DNA from: Oscillospiraceae bacterium
GTDB taxonomy: Bacteria; Bacillota; Clostridia; Oscillospirales; Acutalibacteraceae
Length of the DNA: 64,000 nt
Direction: 5' to 3'
Assembly (NCBI GenBank): GCA_902790325.1
Contig: CADARP010000002.1
Coordinates: 211,673 to 275,672 of the forward strand
Shown here: positions 1-8,937 of the stretch, piece by piece
Layout of the letters: every line of letters begins with the position of its first letter
How positions within the stretch are numbered: position 1 is the first letter of the stretch
Program-made: the position numbers and the translations under genes
Notes under the pieces: generated by a model
The model's input: the letters and a program-made list of their open reading frames with translations, nothing else
Told to the model about the DNA's origin: nothing
Databases searched by the model: none

Positions 1-238
1 CGCCGTCGAAGGTCAGGCTGACGGGCAGATCCTTGCCCGAAAGCAGGGGCGTGTGCACGATGGCGTTCAGTGTGCTGCCGTCCTCCTGAATGTTGTCGAT
101 GGAGTACGGCGGCATCTTCATACCGGGAACTTCGGCGGTGATTTCGTATGCGCCGTTTTTGTCTGCGATCGTCAGGATCGCGCTGCCGCGGAACATCATG
201 GTGTCGATTTTGAAGGACCATTTGCCGATACCGATCAT
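1..238 (-). CDS. hypothetical protein, 5' end only (runs off window)
   Basis: Reading the minus strand from the ATG at 238 gives an open frame of 79 codons that continues past the window edge. The protein begins MIGIGKWSFKIDTMMFRGSA and then alternates short hydrophobic and charged stretches, compatible with a small beta-rich soluble domain; no signal peptide or membrane segment is visible. A good ribosome site (AAGGAGA, 248-254) sits about 9 nt before the ATG and fixes the start. The gene is divergent from the AraC-type regulator at 352, with a 113-bp AT-rich spacer between them, so that regulator is a natural candidate to control it (inference). I do not recognise the family. Only the N-terminal part is visible, so no function is assigned. 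Confidence 0.6.
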   Translation of the reverse strand, partial: MIGIGKWSFKIDTMMFRGSAILTIADKNGAYEITAEVPGMKMPPYSIDNIQEDGSTLNAIVHTPLLSGKDLPVSLTFDG

Positions 239-351
239 AAAACTCAATCTCCTTATTTAAGTGTATACAATTATTTTATCACTTTTTTTGGTTCGGGTAT
301 TGTACAAATTATAGGTTTTATGGTAGGATGAAGGAAAAGGAGGGAGAACCC

Positions 352-699
352 ATGGGCATTCCCGCAAGAGAACATGTACGCCAGGTGCAGGAGTATGTCC
401 GCGCGCATCTGTCCGAACAGATCGCCGTGGCGGAGATCGCGCAGACATTAGGGCTGAACGCGAGCTATCTGAATACCTGTTACCGCACGCAGACCGGCGA
501 GAGCGTGAGCGGCTGCATCCGCCGCATGAAGATCGGACGCGCCGCGGAATTGCTGCGCGGGACGGAGCATTCGCTTGCGGAGATCTGCGCCATGCTCGGC
601 TACTTCGACCAGAGCCATTTCAGCCGCACGTTCCGTTCGGTCACGGGCATGACGCCCGGCAGATACCGCGCGCAGTTCGGCGCTCGGAATTGCTTGTAA
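352..699 (+). CDS. AraC-family HTH regulator, DNA-binding domain only
   Basis: A 115-residue protein consisting almost only of the tandem helix-turn-helix unit of the AraC/XylS family. The first HTH is around IAVAEIAQTLGLNASYLN and the second around SLAEICAMLGYFDQSHFSRT, followed by the family signature F-R-x-x-x-G-M-T-P-x-x-Y-R. No ligand-binding or cupin domain is present, so it resembles SoxS/MarA-sized members. The ATG at 352 is chosen over the in-frame ATG at 328 because the AAAGGAGGG ribosome site at about 335-344 lies between them. It is divergent from the unknown gene at 1-238 and ends 30 bp before the promoter of the exopolysaccharide operon; either could be its target (inference). 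Confidence 0.85.
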   Translation: MGIPAREHVRQVQEYVRAHLSEQIAVAEIAQTLGLNASYLNTCYRTQTGESVSGCIRRMKIGRAAELLRGTEHSLAEICAMLGYFDQSHFSRTFRSVTGMTPGRYRAQFGARNCL

Positions 700-729
700 T
701 TTGTAAATTAGGGAAAATAGCTGTCGGTA

Positions 730-758
730 TTGACTTTACAACTCTTTTGTACTATTAT
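730..758 (+). promoter_or_regulatory. sigma-A promoter of the exopolysaccharide operon
   Basis: A TTGACT -35 box (730-735) and a TATTAT -10 box (753-758) are separated by exactly 17 bp, in an AT-rich gap between the AraC-type gene and the dehydratase gene. Transcription would start near 765, giving a leader of about 70 nt. Confidence 0.75.
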
Positions 759-832
759 ACATCTAATGAATAGTGTCATTATGTGTAATTGTCTCTATTT
801 TCATAAATAGAATTTTTCTGGGGGATTCTGCG

Positions 833-2734
833 GTGAAAAAGGTAGCGACGAATCTGGGACTGCTTGCACGTCAGGCGGTTCTGATCTTTGCCGATATTCT
901 GCTCATTAACGCCAGCTATTTTTTGACGGCGGTGCTCAACAATAACCACGCCGTCATGCCGATGATCGTGCCCATGCTGCTGACGCGCGCGCTGCCGGTG
1001 ACGGTGATGTTCGTGCTGGTTTACGCGCTGTTCGGTCTGTACAGCAGCATCTGGAAATATGCCGGCATGCAGGATCTGCTGCGCTGCGGCGCCGCCGGCG
1101 TCATGGGCGGTCTGCTGAGCGTTTCCATCGACAAGATCGGCAGTGCGCTCGACTGGGGCCCGCTGCGGAATATGGGCAATTTCGACGCCAATTTCTACGT
1201 CAGCAGCACGCTGATGATCATAGCGCTGTGCGGCGGTTTCCGCATGTTCTACCGCGCAAGCCGCTATCTGCACCACACGAACGTCATGTTCCGGCGCAGC
1301 CGGCGCAACCAGAAGCGCATCATGCTCGTCGGCGCCGGCGATATGGGTATGCTGATGGTGCGCGAGCTGGAAGCGAACGAGTACCGCTGGGGCAGACCCG
1401 TGGTGATCGTGGACGACAACCCCGCCAAGCAGGGCAAGCGCTTTTCGGGCATCCCCGTGCGCGGCGGCACGGACAGAATCCCGGAGATCGCGGCGAAGTT
1501 CGAGGTGGACGAGATCCTGTTCTGTATCCCGTCGGTGTCCGTGCAGCGCCAGACCGAGATCATGAACATCGCCATGCAGGCGGACTGCGTGCTGAAAAAA
1601 TGCCCGACGCTCACGGAGCTCAACGACGACAAGCCGGACATCCAGCAGATCCGCAATGTGGAGATCACCGACCTGCTGCCGCGGCCGGAGGTCGATCTGA
1701 ACATCGACCAGTGCAAGTATCTCAACGGCAGGACAGTGCTCGTGACCGGCGTCGGTTCGATCGGCAGCGAGATCTGCCGCCAGGTCGCCAAGCACAAACC
1801 GCTGCGCATGATATTGGTCGACAACTACGAAAACAACGTCTTTTCGCTCTATCATGAGCTCAAGCGTCAGTATAAAGATACATTTCCTATTTATATCCGC
1901 ATCGGTTCCGTGCAGGACATCGGCCGCATGCGTGAGATCTTCAGTGAGTTCCATCCCGACATCGTGTTCCATGCCGCGGCGCACAAGCACGTCCCGCTGA
2001 TGGAGAGCAGCCCGTGCGAGGCGGTGAAGAACAACATCTTCGGCACCTACAACACGGCCAAGGTCGCCGTGGAACATAAAGTCAAAAAGTTCGTGATCCT
2101 GTCCACCGACAAGGCGGTCAATCCCGCCAACGTGATGGGCGCGACAAAGCGCGTCACGGAGATGATCGTGCAGTATTTCGACCGTCTTGCGCCGAATACG
2201 CAGTTTGCGGCAGTGCGCTTCGGCAATGTGCTCGGCTCCAACGGCAGCGTCATTCCGATCTTCAAAAAGCAGATCGAGTGCGGCGGCCCCGTGACCGTGA
2301 CCGATCCCGAAATCACGCGCTACTTTATGACGATCCCCGAGGCTGCGCAGCTCGTTATCCAGGCGGGCAGTCTGTCGCAGGGCGGCGAAGTGTTCGTGCT
2401 CGACATGGGCGAGCCGGTGCGCATCCTGGATCTGGCGGAAAAGATTATCAAACTGTCCGGCTATGTGCCGTACAAAGATATCGACATCGTGTTCACGGGA
2501 CTGCGCCCGGGCGAGAAGCTGTATGAGGAGCTGACGCTGACGGAGGAGATGGCGGGACGCAAGAAGACCGCCAACAACAAGATCTTCGTCACGCCGCCGC
2601 TGGATTTCTCCAACGAAAAGATGGAGCGCGCGCTCAAGAAGCTGCGCGCGGCGACGAACGAAAACGTGCGCGAGCTGCTGATGGAGATCGTGCCGAACTT
2701 CCACGAAAACCCCGACGCGCCGACGATCGAGTAA
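833..2734 (+). CDS. membrane-bound nucleotide-sugar 4,6-dehydratase/epimerase (FlaA1/CapD/PglF family)
   Basis: A 633-residue inner-membrane enzyme expected to convert a UDP-HexNAc (typically UDP-GlcNAc) to a 4-keto-6-deoxy sugar, supplying a modified sugar to the exopolysaccharide. The N-terminal ~140 residues contain about four hydrophobic segments. A first Rossmann-like domain begins at IMLVGAGDMGML (about residue 163), and the catalytic SDR domain has TGVGSIGSE (about 303) for NAD binding. The block TDKAVNPANVMGATK (about 425) is typical of this family, where the usual Tyr of YxxxK is replaced. The GTG at 833, preceded by a GGGGG ribosome site, is preferred over the ATG at 773 because the latter overlaps the likely transcript start and adds a non-homologous stretch. 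It is the first gene of the operon. The exact sugar product cannot be told from sequence. Confidence 0.9.
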   Translation: MKKVATNLGLLARQAVLIFADILLINASYFLTAVLNNNHAVMPMIVPMLLTRALPVTVMFVLVYALFGLYSSIWKYAGMQDLLRCGAAGVMGGLLSVSIDKIGSALDWGPLRNMGNFDANFYVSSTLMIIALCGGFRMFYRASRYLHHTNVMFRRSRRNQKRIMLVGAGDMGMLMVRELEANEYRWGRPVVIVDDNPAKQGKRFSGIPVRGGTDRIPEIAAKFEVDEILFCIPSVSVQRQTEIMNIAMQADCVLKKCPTLTELNDDKPDIQQIRNVEITDLLPRPEVDLNIDQCKYLNGRTVLVTGVGSIGSEICRQVAKHKPLRMILVDNYENNVFSLYHELKRQYKDTFPIYIRIGSVQDIGRMREIFSEFHPDIVFHAAAHKHVPLMESSPCEAVKNNIFGTYNTAKVAVEHKVKKFVILSTDKAVNPANVMGATKRVTEMIVQYFDRLAPNTQFAAVRFGNVLGSNGSVIPIFKKQIECGGPVTVTDPEITRYFMTIPEAAQLVIQAGSLSQGGEVFVLDMGEPVRILDLAEKIIKLSGYVPYKDIDIVFTGLRPGEKLYEELTLTEEMAGRKKTANNKIFVTPPLDFSNEKMERALKKLRAATNENVRELLMEIVPNFHENPDAPTIE

Positions 2735-2828
2735 TGCGGCAGTGCGGCTTGCGAGCCGACGACCCGAAAACAGGAGAGGTGTAGTTTCCTCTGCATCCAT
2801 AAAAAAGAACCGGAAAGGAAGTACGGCA

Positions 2829-3926
2829 TTGAAGAAAAAGATCCTTTTTGTGGCGACGGTGCCGATCCACTTCCGCTACTTTCATCTGCCGTGTTTCCAA
2901 ATGCTGCAGGAGCACGGATACGAGGTGCATACCGTATGCTGCGAGAAGGAAGCGTTTCCGTATTCGGACAGGCAGTTCGCCGTGCCGATGGGCAGAAACC
3001 CTTTCGACCCGCAGAATATCAAAGCTCTGCGCACACTGCGTGAGATCATCCGCAATGGCGAATACGATATCGTCCACGGGCACACGCCCGTCGGCGGGCT
3101 TTTGGCGCGTCTTGCCGCGGCAGGCGCGCGCAGGAAAGGAACGCGCGTGTTCTACACGGCGCACGGCTTCCATTTTTACAAGGGCGCGTCGATCCTCAAC
3201 TGGCTGATCTTTTTCCCGATCGAATGGTTTTTATCCTTTTTTACCGATACGCTCATCACCATCAACCGCGAGGACTATGACCGCGCGCGGCGTCTGCTGC
3301 ACGCAAAGCAGACGGCGTATGTGCACGGCGTCGGCTGTGAGACGGAGCGGTATTTCCGTCTGACGGGCGCCGAACGCGCCGAGGCGCGCAGCCGGCTCGG
3401 TCTGGCGCCGGACGATCGGGTGCTTGTCTACGTCGCGGAGCAGAACGCCAACAAGAACCAATCGCTGCTTGTGCGCGCGGCGAAGGCGCTGTCCGCGGAG
3501 TTTCCGTGTCTGCGTCTGCTGATCGTCGGTCCGGACAACATCGGCGGCGCATATGAGCGTCTGGCGAAGGAGCTGGATGCGCCGGTGCTTTTTCTGGGCG
3601 AGCGGGACGACATTCCGCAGATCCTGTCGGTCTGCGATGTGTATACCGCGTCGAGCCTGCGCGAGGGTCTGCCGCGCAACGTCATGGAAGCGATGGCGTC
3701 GGGTCTGCCGGTGATCGCGGTCGAAAACCGCGGACACCGTGCGCTGGTGCGCGAGGGCGAGACCGGTTACCTTGTGCACGGCGAGCAGGAACTGTGCGAC
3801 AGGATCCGCACGCTTTTCACGGACGACGCGCTTTGGCAAAGGCTGTCGGACGGCGCGCTCGAACGCGTGCAGAAGTTTTCCGTGTCCCGCGTCCTGACGG
3901 AATTGTCCGGGCTTTATTTCAAATAA
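2829..3926 (+). CDS. glycosyltransferase family 4 (capsular/EPS)
   Basis: A 365-residue GT-B retaining glycosyltransferase expected to add a sugar to the lipid-linked exopolysaccharide repeat at the cytoplasmic membrane face. The N-terminal domain starts KKKILFVATVPIHFRYFHLP and has the HGHTPVGGLLAR and FYTAHGFHFYKG blocks frequent in capsule GT4 enzymes. The C-terminal donor-binding half has the E-x7-E type motif in REGLPRNVMEAMASGLPVI (about 277-295). I choose the TTG at 2829, 8 nt after GGAAAGGAAG, over an upstream ATG at 2742 whose extra 29 residues look non-homologous. About 95 bp separate it from the dehydratase gene. Donor and acceptor sugars are unknown. Confidence 0.85.
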   Translation: MKKKILFVATVPIHFRYFHLPCFQMLQEHGYEVHTVCCEKEAFPYSDRQFAVPMGRNPFDPQNIKALRTLREIIRNGEYDIVHGHTPVGGLLARLAAAGARRKGTRVFYTAHGFHFYKGASILNWLIFFPIEWFLSFFTDTLITINREDYDRARRLLHAKQTAYVHGVGCETERYFRLTGAERAEARSRLGLAPDDRVLVYVAEQNANKNQSLLVRAAKALSAEFPCLRLLIVGPDNIGGAYERLAKELDAPVLFLGERDDIPQILSVCDVYTASSLREGLPRNVMEAMASGLPVIAVENRGHRALVREGETGYLVHGEQELCDRIRTLFTDDALWQRLSDGALERVQKFSVSRVLTELSGLYFK

Positions 3927-3941
3927 TACGGAGAGATCGCG

Positions 3942-5066
3942 ATGGAACAAGTGCGCGTGCTGCACGTGCTGCACTCCATGAACTGCGGCGGCGCGGAGAC
4001 GCTGCTGATGCATCTGTACCGCGGCATGGACAGGGAAAAGGTGCAGTTCGATTTTCTCGTCAATGTGTTCGACGAAATGTATTACGAGCGGGAGATCGCA
4101 TCCATGGGCGGCCGCATTTACCGCATGCCGTTCCTGACGAAAACGACGCCGCCCGTCTATATGCATGCGCTGACAAAGTTTTTCAGAGCGCATCCCTATA
4201 CGATCGTCCACTCCCATCTCGAAACGACGACCGGCATCATTCTCGGCGCGGCCAGGCGCGCGGGCGTTCCGGTGCGCATCGCGCACAGCCACAACTCCCG
4301 CTTCACACGCGTGGGGCTCGCCGCTGTGCCGGAGAATCTGTTCAAGTCCTGGTGCCGCAGCCGGATCGTGCCCAATGCGACGCACCTGTTCGGCTGCTCG
4401 GAGATCGCAAACCGCTGGCTCTACGGCAAACATGCCGGCGAAAGCACGACGCTCAACAACGGGATCGACGTCGCCGCGTGCGCGTTCCGCGAGGACACGC
4501 GCGCAGAAAAACGGGCGGAGCTCGGTCTCGGCGGCGGGACGGTTTTCGGCCACGTCGGCCGGTTCAACGACCAGAAAAACCACGCGTTCCTGATCGATGT
4601 GTTCGCCGGGCATCACGCGACGCATCCGCATGACCGTCTGCTGCTTGCGGGCGACGGCGTTCTGCGCGGCGCGGTCGAGCAGCAGGTGCGAAACGCAGGG
4701 CTTTCGGACGCCGTTTCTTTTCTCGGACTGCGGTCGGACGTGCCGCAGCTGCTGCAGGCGATGGACTGTTTTCTGATGCCGTCCAAATTTGAGGGACTGC
4801 CGCTCTCGCTGGTCGAGGCGCAGGCGGCCGGACTTGTGTGTCTCGTCGCGGATACGGTATCGCCCGAGAGCGACCTGGGTACGGGTGCGTTTTCCTTTTT
4901 GCCGCTGCGCGCGGACGACTGGGTCGAAGCGATGGCGCGCGTGACGCCGCAGGCCGACCGGCAAAAAGCGGCTGCTGTCGTGACGGAGCGCGGCTTCGAC
5001 AGCCGCACGCAAACCGAAAAATTACAGGCGTTTTATCTGCAATGTGTGGAGGATTTATGCACGTAA
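3942..5066 (+). CDS. glycosyltransferase family 4/1 (EpsF-like)
   Basis: A 374-residue GT-B glycosyltransferase of the exopolysaccharide operon. It opens with VRVLHVLHSMNCGGAETLLM, the donor-proximal Gly-rich loop of EpsF/GT4 proteins. A middle block HVGRFNDQKNHAFLIDVF is followed by the nucleotide-sugar motif KFEGLPLSLVEAQAAGL (about 281-297). It starts 15 bp after the preceding gene with a GGAGAG ribosome site and overlaps the next gene by 10 bp, so translational coupling is likely. Family membership is clear from the motifs; the sugar specificity is not. Confidence 0.88.
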   Translation: MEQVRVLHVLHSMNCGGAETLLMHLYRGMDREKVQFDFLVNVFDEMYYEREIASMGGRIYRMPFLTKTTPPVYMHALTKFFRAHPYTIVHSHLETTTGIILGAARRAGVPVRIAHSHNSRFTRVGLAAVPENLFKSWCRSRIVPNATHLFGCSEIANRWLYGKHAGESTTLNNGIDVAACAFREDTRAEKRAELGLGGGTVFGHVGRFNDQKNHAFLIDVFAGHHATHPHDRLLLAGDGVLRGAVEQQVRNAGLSDAVSFLGLRSDVPQLLQAMDCFLMPSKFEGLPLSLVEAQAAGLVCLVADTVSPESDLGTGAFSFLPLRADDWVEAMARVTPQADRQKAAAVVTERGFDSRTQTEKLQAFYLQCVEDLCT

Positions 5067-6133
5067 CGATCCGACTGAGCGAGGTTCCGCTGCATCTGTA
5101 CCAGCCTTTGGCGGGATTTGCGGCGCTGGAAAAAGAGGGAAAGCTGCGCTGTACGTTCGAGCGGCTTCGTCCCGGCTCGCCGCATGTGCTGCCTTATAAT
5201 ATGTTCGAGGTCGTCGCGGACGACGGCCTGCGTTTTATTTATGACATGAACGACGGATATGAGAATCTTCTGCCGGATGCGCGGGAGATGCCGTCGTTTT
5301 ACAGCGGCCTTCTGAACCGGTGCAACCTGCTGTTCAAGCGCAGTTTCGACAGCCGGAAAAACGCGATGCTGTGCGCGCCGCAGAAGGTGCGCCCGACGCC
5401 GCCGAATTTTCTTGTGACGCTGCCGGGAAATCCGGCGCATTTGCCCGTGCCGTGCGATCCGCGGCGGGAGAAGATCAAGAAACTCGTGCGGATGCTGCCC
5501 GGCACGGCGTACGCCAACCGGCATGTGCTGGAGGACAATCTCTTTGCGCCGCCCGAGCCGTCTGCGCAGCCGAAAATCCTTTTTATGGCGCGGCTGTGGG
5601 ACCCCGCCGGAGATTTTCCGGGGCAGTTGACCGACGCGATGGCCGAGGAGCGCCGCCGCATCAACGAAAGCCGTGCGGCATGCATCCGGCTTCTGCGCAA
5701 AGAATTCGGCAGCCGGTTTTACGGCGGCGCGGCTGCGTCGCCTTTTGCGGTGCGCGAATACCCGGACGTCGTGCTCGACGATCCGTCTCTCGCGCGCAAG
5801 GACGCGTATCTCGCGTTCATGAAGACGTTCGATATCCAGGTTTCCACCATGGGGCTGCACGGTTCCACGGGCTGGAAATTTGCGGAATACCTCGCCGCGT
5901 CCAAGGCGATCGTCTGCGAGCCTCTGTGCTATGAGAATGCGGGCGGCCTTGCGGACGGCGAGCACTATCTGTCCTTTACGGATGCGGACAGCTGCATCGC
6001 GCGCGTGCACGCGCTGCTCGACGACGAAACGCGCGCGCAGATGATGGCGCGCAACCATGCCTATGCCGAACGGTACCTGCGCTGCAAAGCGTTCGTACAG
6101 ACGACGCTGCGGGACGCCGGCGTCAGAATTTAG
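5057..6133 (+). CDS. hypothetical protein of the EPS operon, possibly a divergent glycosyltransferase
   Basis: A 358-residue soluble protein beginning MHVTIRLSEVPLHLYQPLAG. The start at 5057 is fixed by GGAGGATT at 5048-5055, inside the end of the upstream glycosyltransferase gene. I see no classical GT2 or GT4 Gly-rich N-terminus. The C-terminal part (GLHGSTGWKFAEYLAASKAI, then a region rich in aromatic and charged residues ending in AERYLR) is reminiscent of the donor-binding half of GT-B enzymes. It lies between confirmed glycosyltransferase genes, which supports a role in assembly or modification of the polysaccharide, but this is inference. No membrane segment or signal peptide. Confidence 0.7.
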   Translation: MHVTIRLSEVPLHLYQPLAGFAALEKEGKLRCTFERLRPGSPHVLPYNMFEVVADDGLRFIYDMNDGYENLLPDAREMPSFYSGLLNRCNLLFKRSFDSRKNAMLCAPQKVRPTPPNFLVTLPGNPAHLPVPCDPRREKIKKLVRMLPGTAYANRHVLEDNLFAPPEPSAQPKILFMARLWDPAGDFPGQLTDAMAEERRRINESRAACIRLLRKEFGSRFYGGAAASPFAVREYPDVVLDDPSLARKDAYLAFMKTFDIQVSTMGLHGSTGWKFAEYLAASKAIVCEPLCYENAGGLADGEHYLSFTDADSCIARVHALLDDETRAQMMARNHAYAERYLRCKAFVQTTLRDAGVRI

Positions 6134-6175
6134 TCCGGAGCCGAATCTGCGTATTCCGGAAAGGGAAGTGAACCT

Positions 6176-7081
6176 ATGCCGCTGCTGACGGTCTTTACCC
6201 CGACGTACAACCGCGCCTATATCCTGCCGCAGTGCTACCGGTCCATGTGCCGCCAGACGTGCAAGGACTTCATCTGGCTTGTCGTGGACGACGGTTCGAC
6301 CGACGGCACACGGGAGCTGGTCGAGTCGTGGATGCGCGCGGACAACGGCTTCGAGCTGCGGTACGTGTATCAGGAGAATCAGGGGATGCACGGCGCGCAC
6401 AATTTGGCGTATGAAAACATCGACACCGAGCTCAACACGTGCATCGACTCCGACGACTATATGCCGGACGACGCGGTGGAAAAGATCACGCGGTTCTGGC
6501 AGACCTGCGAGCGGGACGGGACGGTCGGCGGCTTTCTGGCGCTCGACACGGACAAGGACGGAAACGTCATCGGCACGCGGCTGCCGGAGAACGTGCCGCG
6601 CGCGACGAGTTATGAAGTCTACTACAAATACGGCGTGACGGGCGACAAGAAATTCATCCTGCGGTCCGACCTGACGCGGCTGTACCCGTATCCCGTGTTC
6701 GAGGGCGAGAAGTACGTCAACCTCGCCACGAAATACAGCCTTCTGGACAGGGACTACACGCTGCTGCTGCTGAACGAGCCGGTCTGCATCGTGGAGTACA
6801 TGCCCGACGGTTCGTCTCTGAACATGATCCGCCAGTATTTCCGCAATCCGCGCGGCTTCGCATACAGCCGCAAGCTCTGCATGCAGCTGCCGTACGCGGA
6901 TTTCAAGTTTCGCTTCGTGCAGGCAATGCACTACGTTTCGAGCTGTCTGATCCTGCGCGACAGACGCTGGCTCGCCGACAGTCCGCGCAAGGCGCTGACG
7001 CTGCTTGCGGCTCCGGCGGGCATACTATGGTATCTGCACATTCGCCGGCAATACCGACATCTGAAGCAGAAAGAGGAATAA
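6176..7081 (+). CDS. glycosyltransferase family 2
   Basis: A 301-residue inverting GT-A glycosyltransferase. The N-terminus LLTVFTPTYNRAYILPQCY, the VVDDGSTDGTRELVE block (about 36-50) and the acidic DSDDYMPDDAVEKI (about 97-110), carrying the metal-binding Asp pair, are diagnostic of GT2. The hydrophobic C-terminus (LTLLAAPAGILWYLHIRR) could associate with the membrane. A GGAAAGGGAAG ribosome site precedes the ATG. It sits between the unknown protein and the polymerase gene and presumably extends the lipid-linked repeat unit; the sugar transferred is unknown. Confidence 0.88.
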   Translation: MPLLTVFTPTYNRAYILPQCYRSMCRQTCKDFIWLVVDDGSTDGTRELVESWMRADNGFELRYVYQENQGMHGAHNLAYENIDTELNTCIDSDDYMPDDAVEKITRFWQTCERDGTVGGFLALDTDKDGNVIGTRLPENVPRATSYEVYYKYGVTGDKKFILRSDLTRLYPYPVFEGEKYVNLATKYSLLDRDYTLLLLNEPVCIVEYMPDGSSLNMIRQYFRNPRGFAYSRKLCMQLPYADFKFRFVQAMHYVSSCLILRDRRWLADSPRKALTLLAAPAGILWYLHIRRQYRHLKQKEE

Positions 7082-7087
7082 CACCGA

Positions 7088-8197
7088 ATGAATTATTACA
7101 TGATGTGGTTCGCGGGCATCGTGACAGGGAGTTTCCTGATTGCGTTTTTTGCCCGTTTGATGCCGTCCCGCAGGCTGAATCCTTTCGCAGAGCCGGTTCC
7201 GAACATTTTCGGCTTCCTGCTTCCCGCGGCGGCGTTCGGGATTTTCTCCGGACTGCGCAACAACATGGGCGACACGTTCTTCTATGTGTATTCTTACCGT
7301 CTGCTGGACAAGGAGACGATGGACCCGGTGCCGTTCCGGATCTCCGGCGGTATCATGTACCCGTTCCTGCAGTCCTGGTGCCGTATGCGCTCGGACGAGC
7401 CGCACGAGCTGATCATGATCACGGCGCTGATCGCGTGCGTCCCCATCGTGTATGTCATTTACAAGTACAGTTGTTCGTACGAGCTGGGGATCGCGCTGTA
7501 CGTGCTGACGGGGTATTACTCGTTCTCCATGAACGGCATCCGGCAGTACGCGGCGGCCGGCATTCTGATTATGGGCACGAAGTACCTGCTGTCCGACAAA
7601 AAGACCGACTTCTTCAAATTCCTCCTGTTTGTTTTCGGCGCGTGGCTGTTCCATACGAGCGCGCTCATCATGATCCCAATCTATTTCGTTGTGCGGCGCA
7701 AGGCATGGACGCCGACGACGTTCCTGTTTTTGCTCGGCACCGTGTTCGTGACGCTGATCTTCAACCAGCTCCTGCCGGCGTTCCTGGACATTCTGGAGGA
7801 CACGGAGTACTCCCGTTACGCGGAAAACGGCTGGTTTACCGAGGGCGTCGAACAGGGCTCCAACATCATCCGCGTGGCTGTTCTGATAGTTCCGCTGACC
7901 TTGGCGTATCTGGAGCGCGAGTATTATCGCATGCGGTACGGGCGCAGGTGGGACATCCTCGTCAACCTCGCGATCATCAATCTGGCGTTCTACATCCTGT
8001 CTCTGTACAACTGGATTTTCGCGCGGTTCGCGATTTACACGAGCAATTACGTCATCATCATGATGACCTACGTGATCACGCGGGGGAGAGATCCGGGAAA
8101 ACAGAGGATACTTTATCCGGCATCGATACTGATGTACGTCTTCTATTTCTACAACGTGCAGTATTCCGTCATCGGTTACGCGAGCGATCTGTTTTAA
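7088..8197 (+). CDS. epsG: EpsG-family membrane protein, probable polysaccharide polymerase (Wzy-like)
   Basis: A 369-residue polytopic membrane protein with roughly nine or ten hydrophobic segments. The region FGIFSGLRNNMGDTFFYVYSYR after the first two membrane helices, and the TGYYSFSMNGIRQYAAAGI block, are characteristic of the EpsG family, in which an Arg-rich loop between helices is conserved. Such proteins are thought to polymerise lipid-linked repeats at the outer membrane face in a Wzx/Wzy-type pathway. The gene starts 6 bp after the preceding GT2 gene and is the only polymerase candidate in the locus. The symbol is given for family similarity, not proven orthology. Confidence 0.85.
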   Translation: MNYYMMWFAGIVTGSFLIAFFARLMPSRRLNPFAEPVPNIFGFLLPAAAFGIFSGLRNNMGDTFFYVYSYRLLDKETMDPVPFRISGGIMYPFLQSWCRMRSDEPHELIMITALIACVPIVYVIYKYSCSYELGIALYVLTGYYSFSMNGIRQYAAAGILIMGTKYLLSDKKTDFFKFLLFVFGAWLFHTSALIMIPIYFVVRRKAWTPTTFLFLLGTVFVTLIFNQLLPAFLDILEDTEYSRYAENGWFTEGVEQGSNIIRVAVLIVPLTLAYLEREYYRMRYGRRWDILVNLAIINLAFYILSLYNWIFARFAIYTSNYVIIMMTYVITRGRDPGKQRILYPASILMYVFYFYNVQYSVIGYASDLF

Positions 8198-8222
8198 GCC
8201 GTCAAGAAAGAGGAGAGAGCGC

Positions 8223-8933
8223 ATGATCCCGAAAACTATCCATTACTGCTGGTTCGGCAGGGGAGAGAAACCCAAGCTGGTGCAGAAGTGCATCGCCTCG
8301 TGGAAGGCGCATCTGCCGGACTACACGTTCACGGAGTGGAACGAGGACAACTTCGACGTGGAGAAGAACGCGTTTGTCCGCGGCGCGTATGCGCACCGCA
8401 ACTTTGCGTTTGTCAGCGACTATGCCCGCGCCGAGGCGCTTTACAACGAAGGCGGGATTTATCTCGATACCGACGTCGAGGTGCTGCGTTCGTTCGACCC
8501 GTTCCTTGACCACGCTTTTTTTGCCGGCTTTGAAGCCAAAAACTATGTCGGCACCTGCGTCATGGGCGCCGAAAAAGGCTGCGCGCTGCTGCGTGACTAC
8601 ATGGCGCATTACGACGCCGTTTCCTATGAACAGGCGGACGGCTCGTTTTATACGGACACCAACGTCGTGCTGCTGACGCGTCTTTTTGAGGAAAGAGGCT
8701 TCGCGCGCGACGATACGTTTCAGGAAAAGGACGGCGTCGCGGTCTATCCGCGCACGTTTTTCAGTCCCTATGATTACATCGACGCGGTCAGCTATATCAC
8801 GGACGACAGCGTCGCGATCCATCATTTCGCGCAGTTCTGGCTGCCGCGGCGCGTGCGCTTTCGGACGATGCTCAAGCGGCGGATCGTGCGCATTGTCGGC
8901 GGCGATCGGCTGCGCAGACTGTTGAGGCGGTGA
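8223..8933 (+). CDS. DXD-motif glycosyltransferase (GT32-like, capsular polysaccharide synthesis)
   Basis: A 236-residue glycosyltransferase of the 'glycosyltransferase sugar-binding region containing DXD motif' family. The N-terminal IPKTIHYCWFGRGEKP is the hallmark start of these enzymes, and the metal/nucleotide-sugar motif is in EGGIYLDTDVEVLRSFDP (about 76-93), with the upstream SDYARAEALYNEGG. It has a good ribosome site (AAGAGGAGAG) and is separated by only 4 bp from the next gene. It is expected to act in the cytoplasm on the lipid-linked oligosaccharide; members often transfer a galactosyl or mannosyl residue, but specificity cannot be read here. Confidence 0.88.
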   Translation: MIPKTIHYCWFGRGEKPKLVQKCIASWKAHLPDYTFTEWNEDNFDVEKNAFVRGAYAHRNFAFVSDYARAEALYNEGGIYLDTDVEVLRSFDPFLDHAFFAGFEAKNYVGTCVMGAEKGCALLRDYMAHYDAVSYEQADGSFYTDTNVVLLTRLFEERGFARDDTFQEKDGVAVYPRTFFSPYDYIDAVSYITDDSVAIHHFAQFWLPRRVRFRTMLKRRIVRIVGGDRLRRLLRR

Positions 8934-8937
8934 GCGC

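Noticed and set aside
779..2800. Minus-strand open frame of 673 codons opposite the dehydratase gene
   Set aside because: Antisense shadow: His/Arg-rich low-complexity translation with no domain, while the plus strand has clear SDR motifs.
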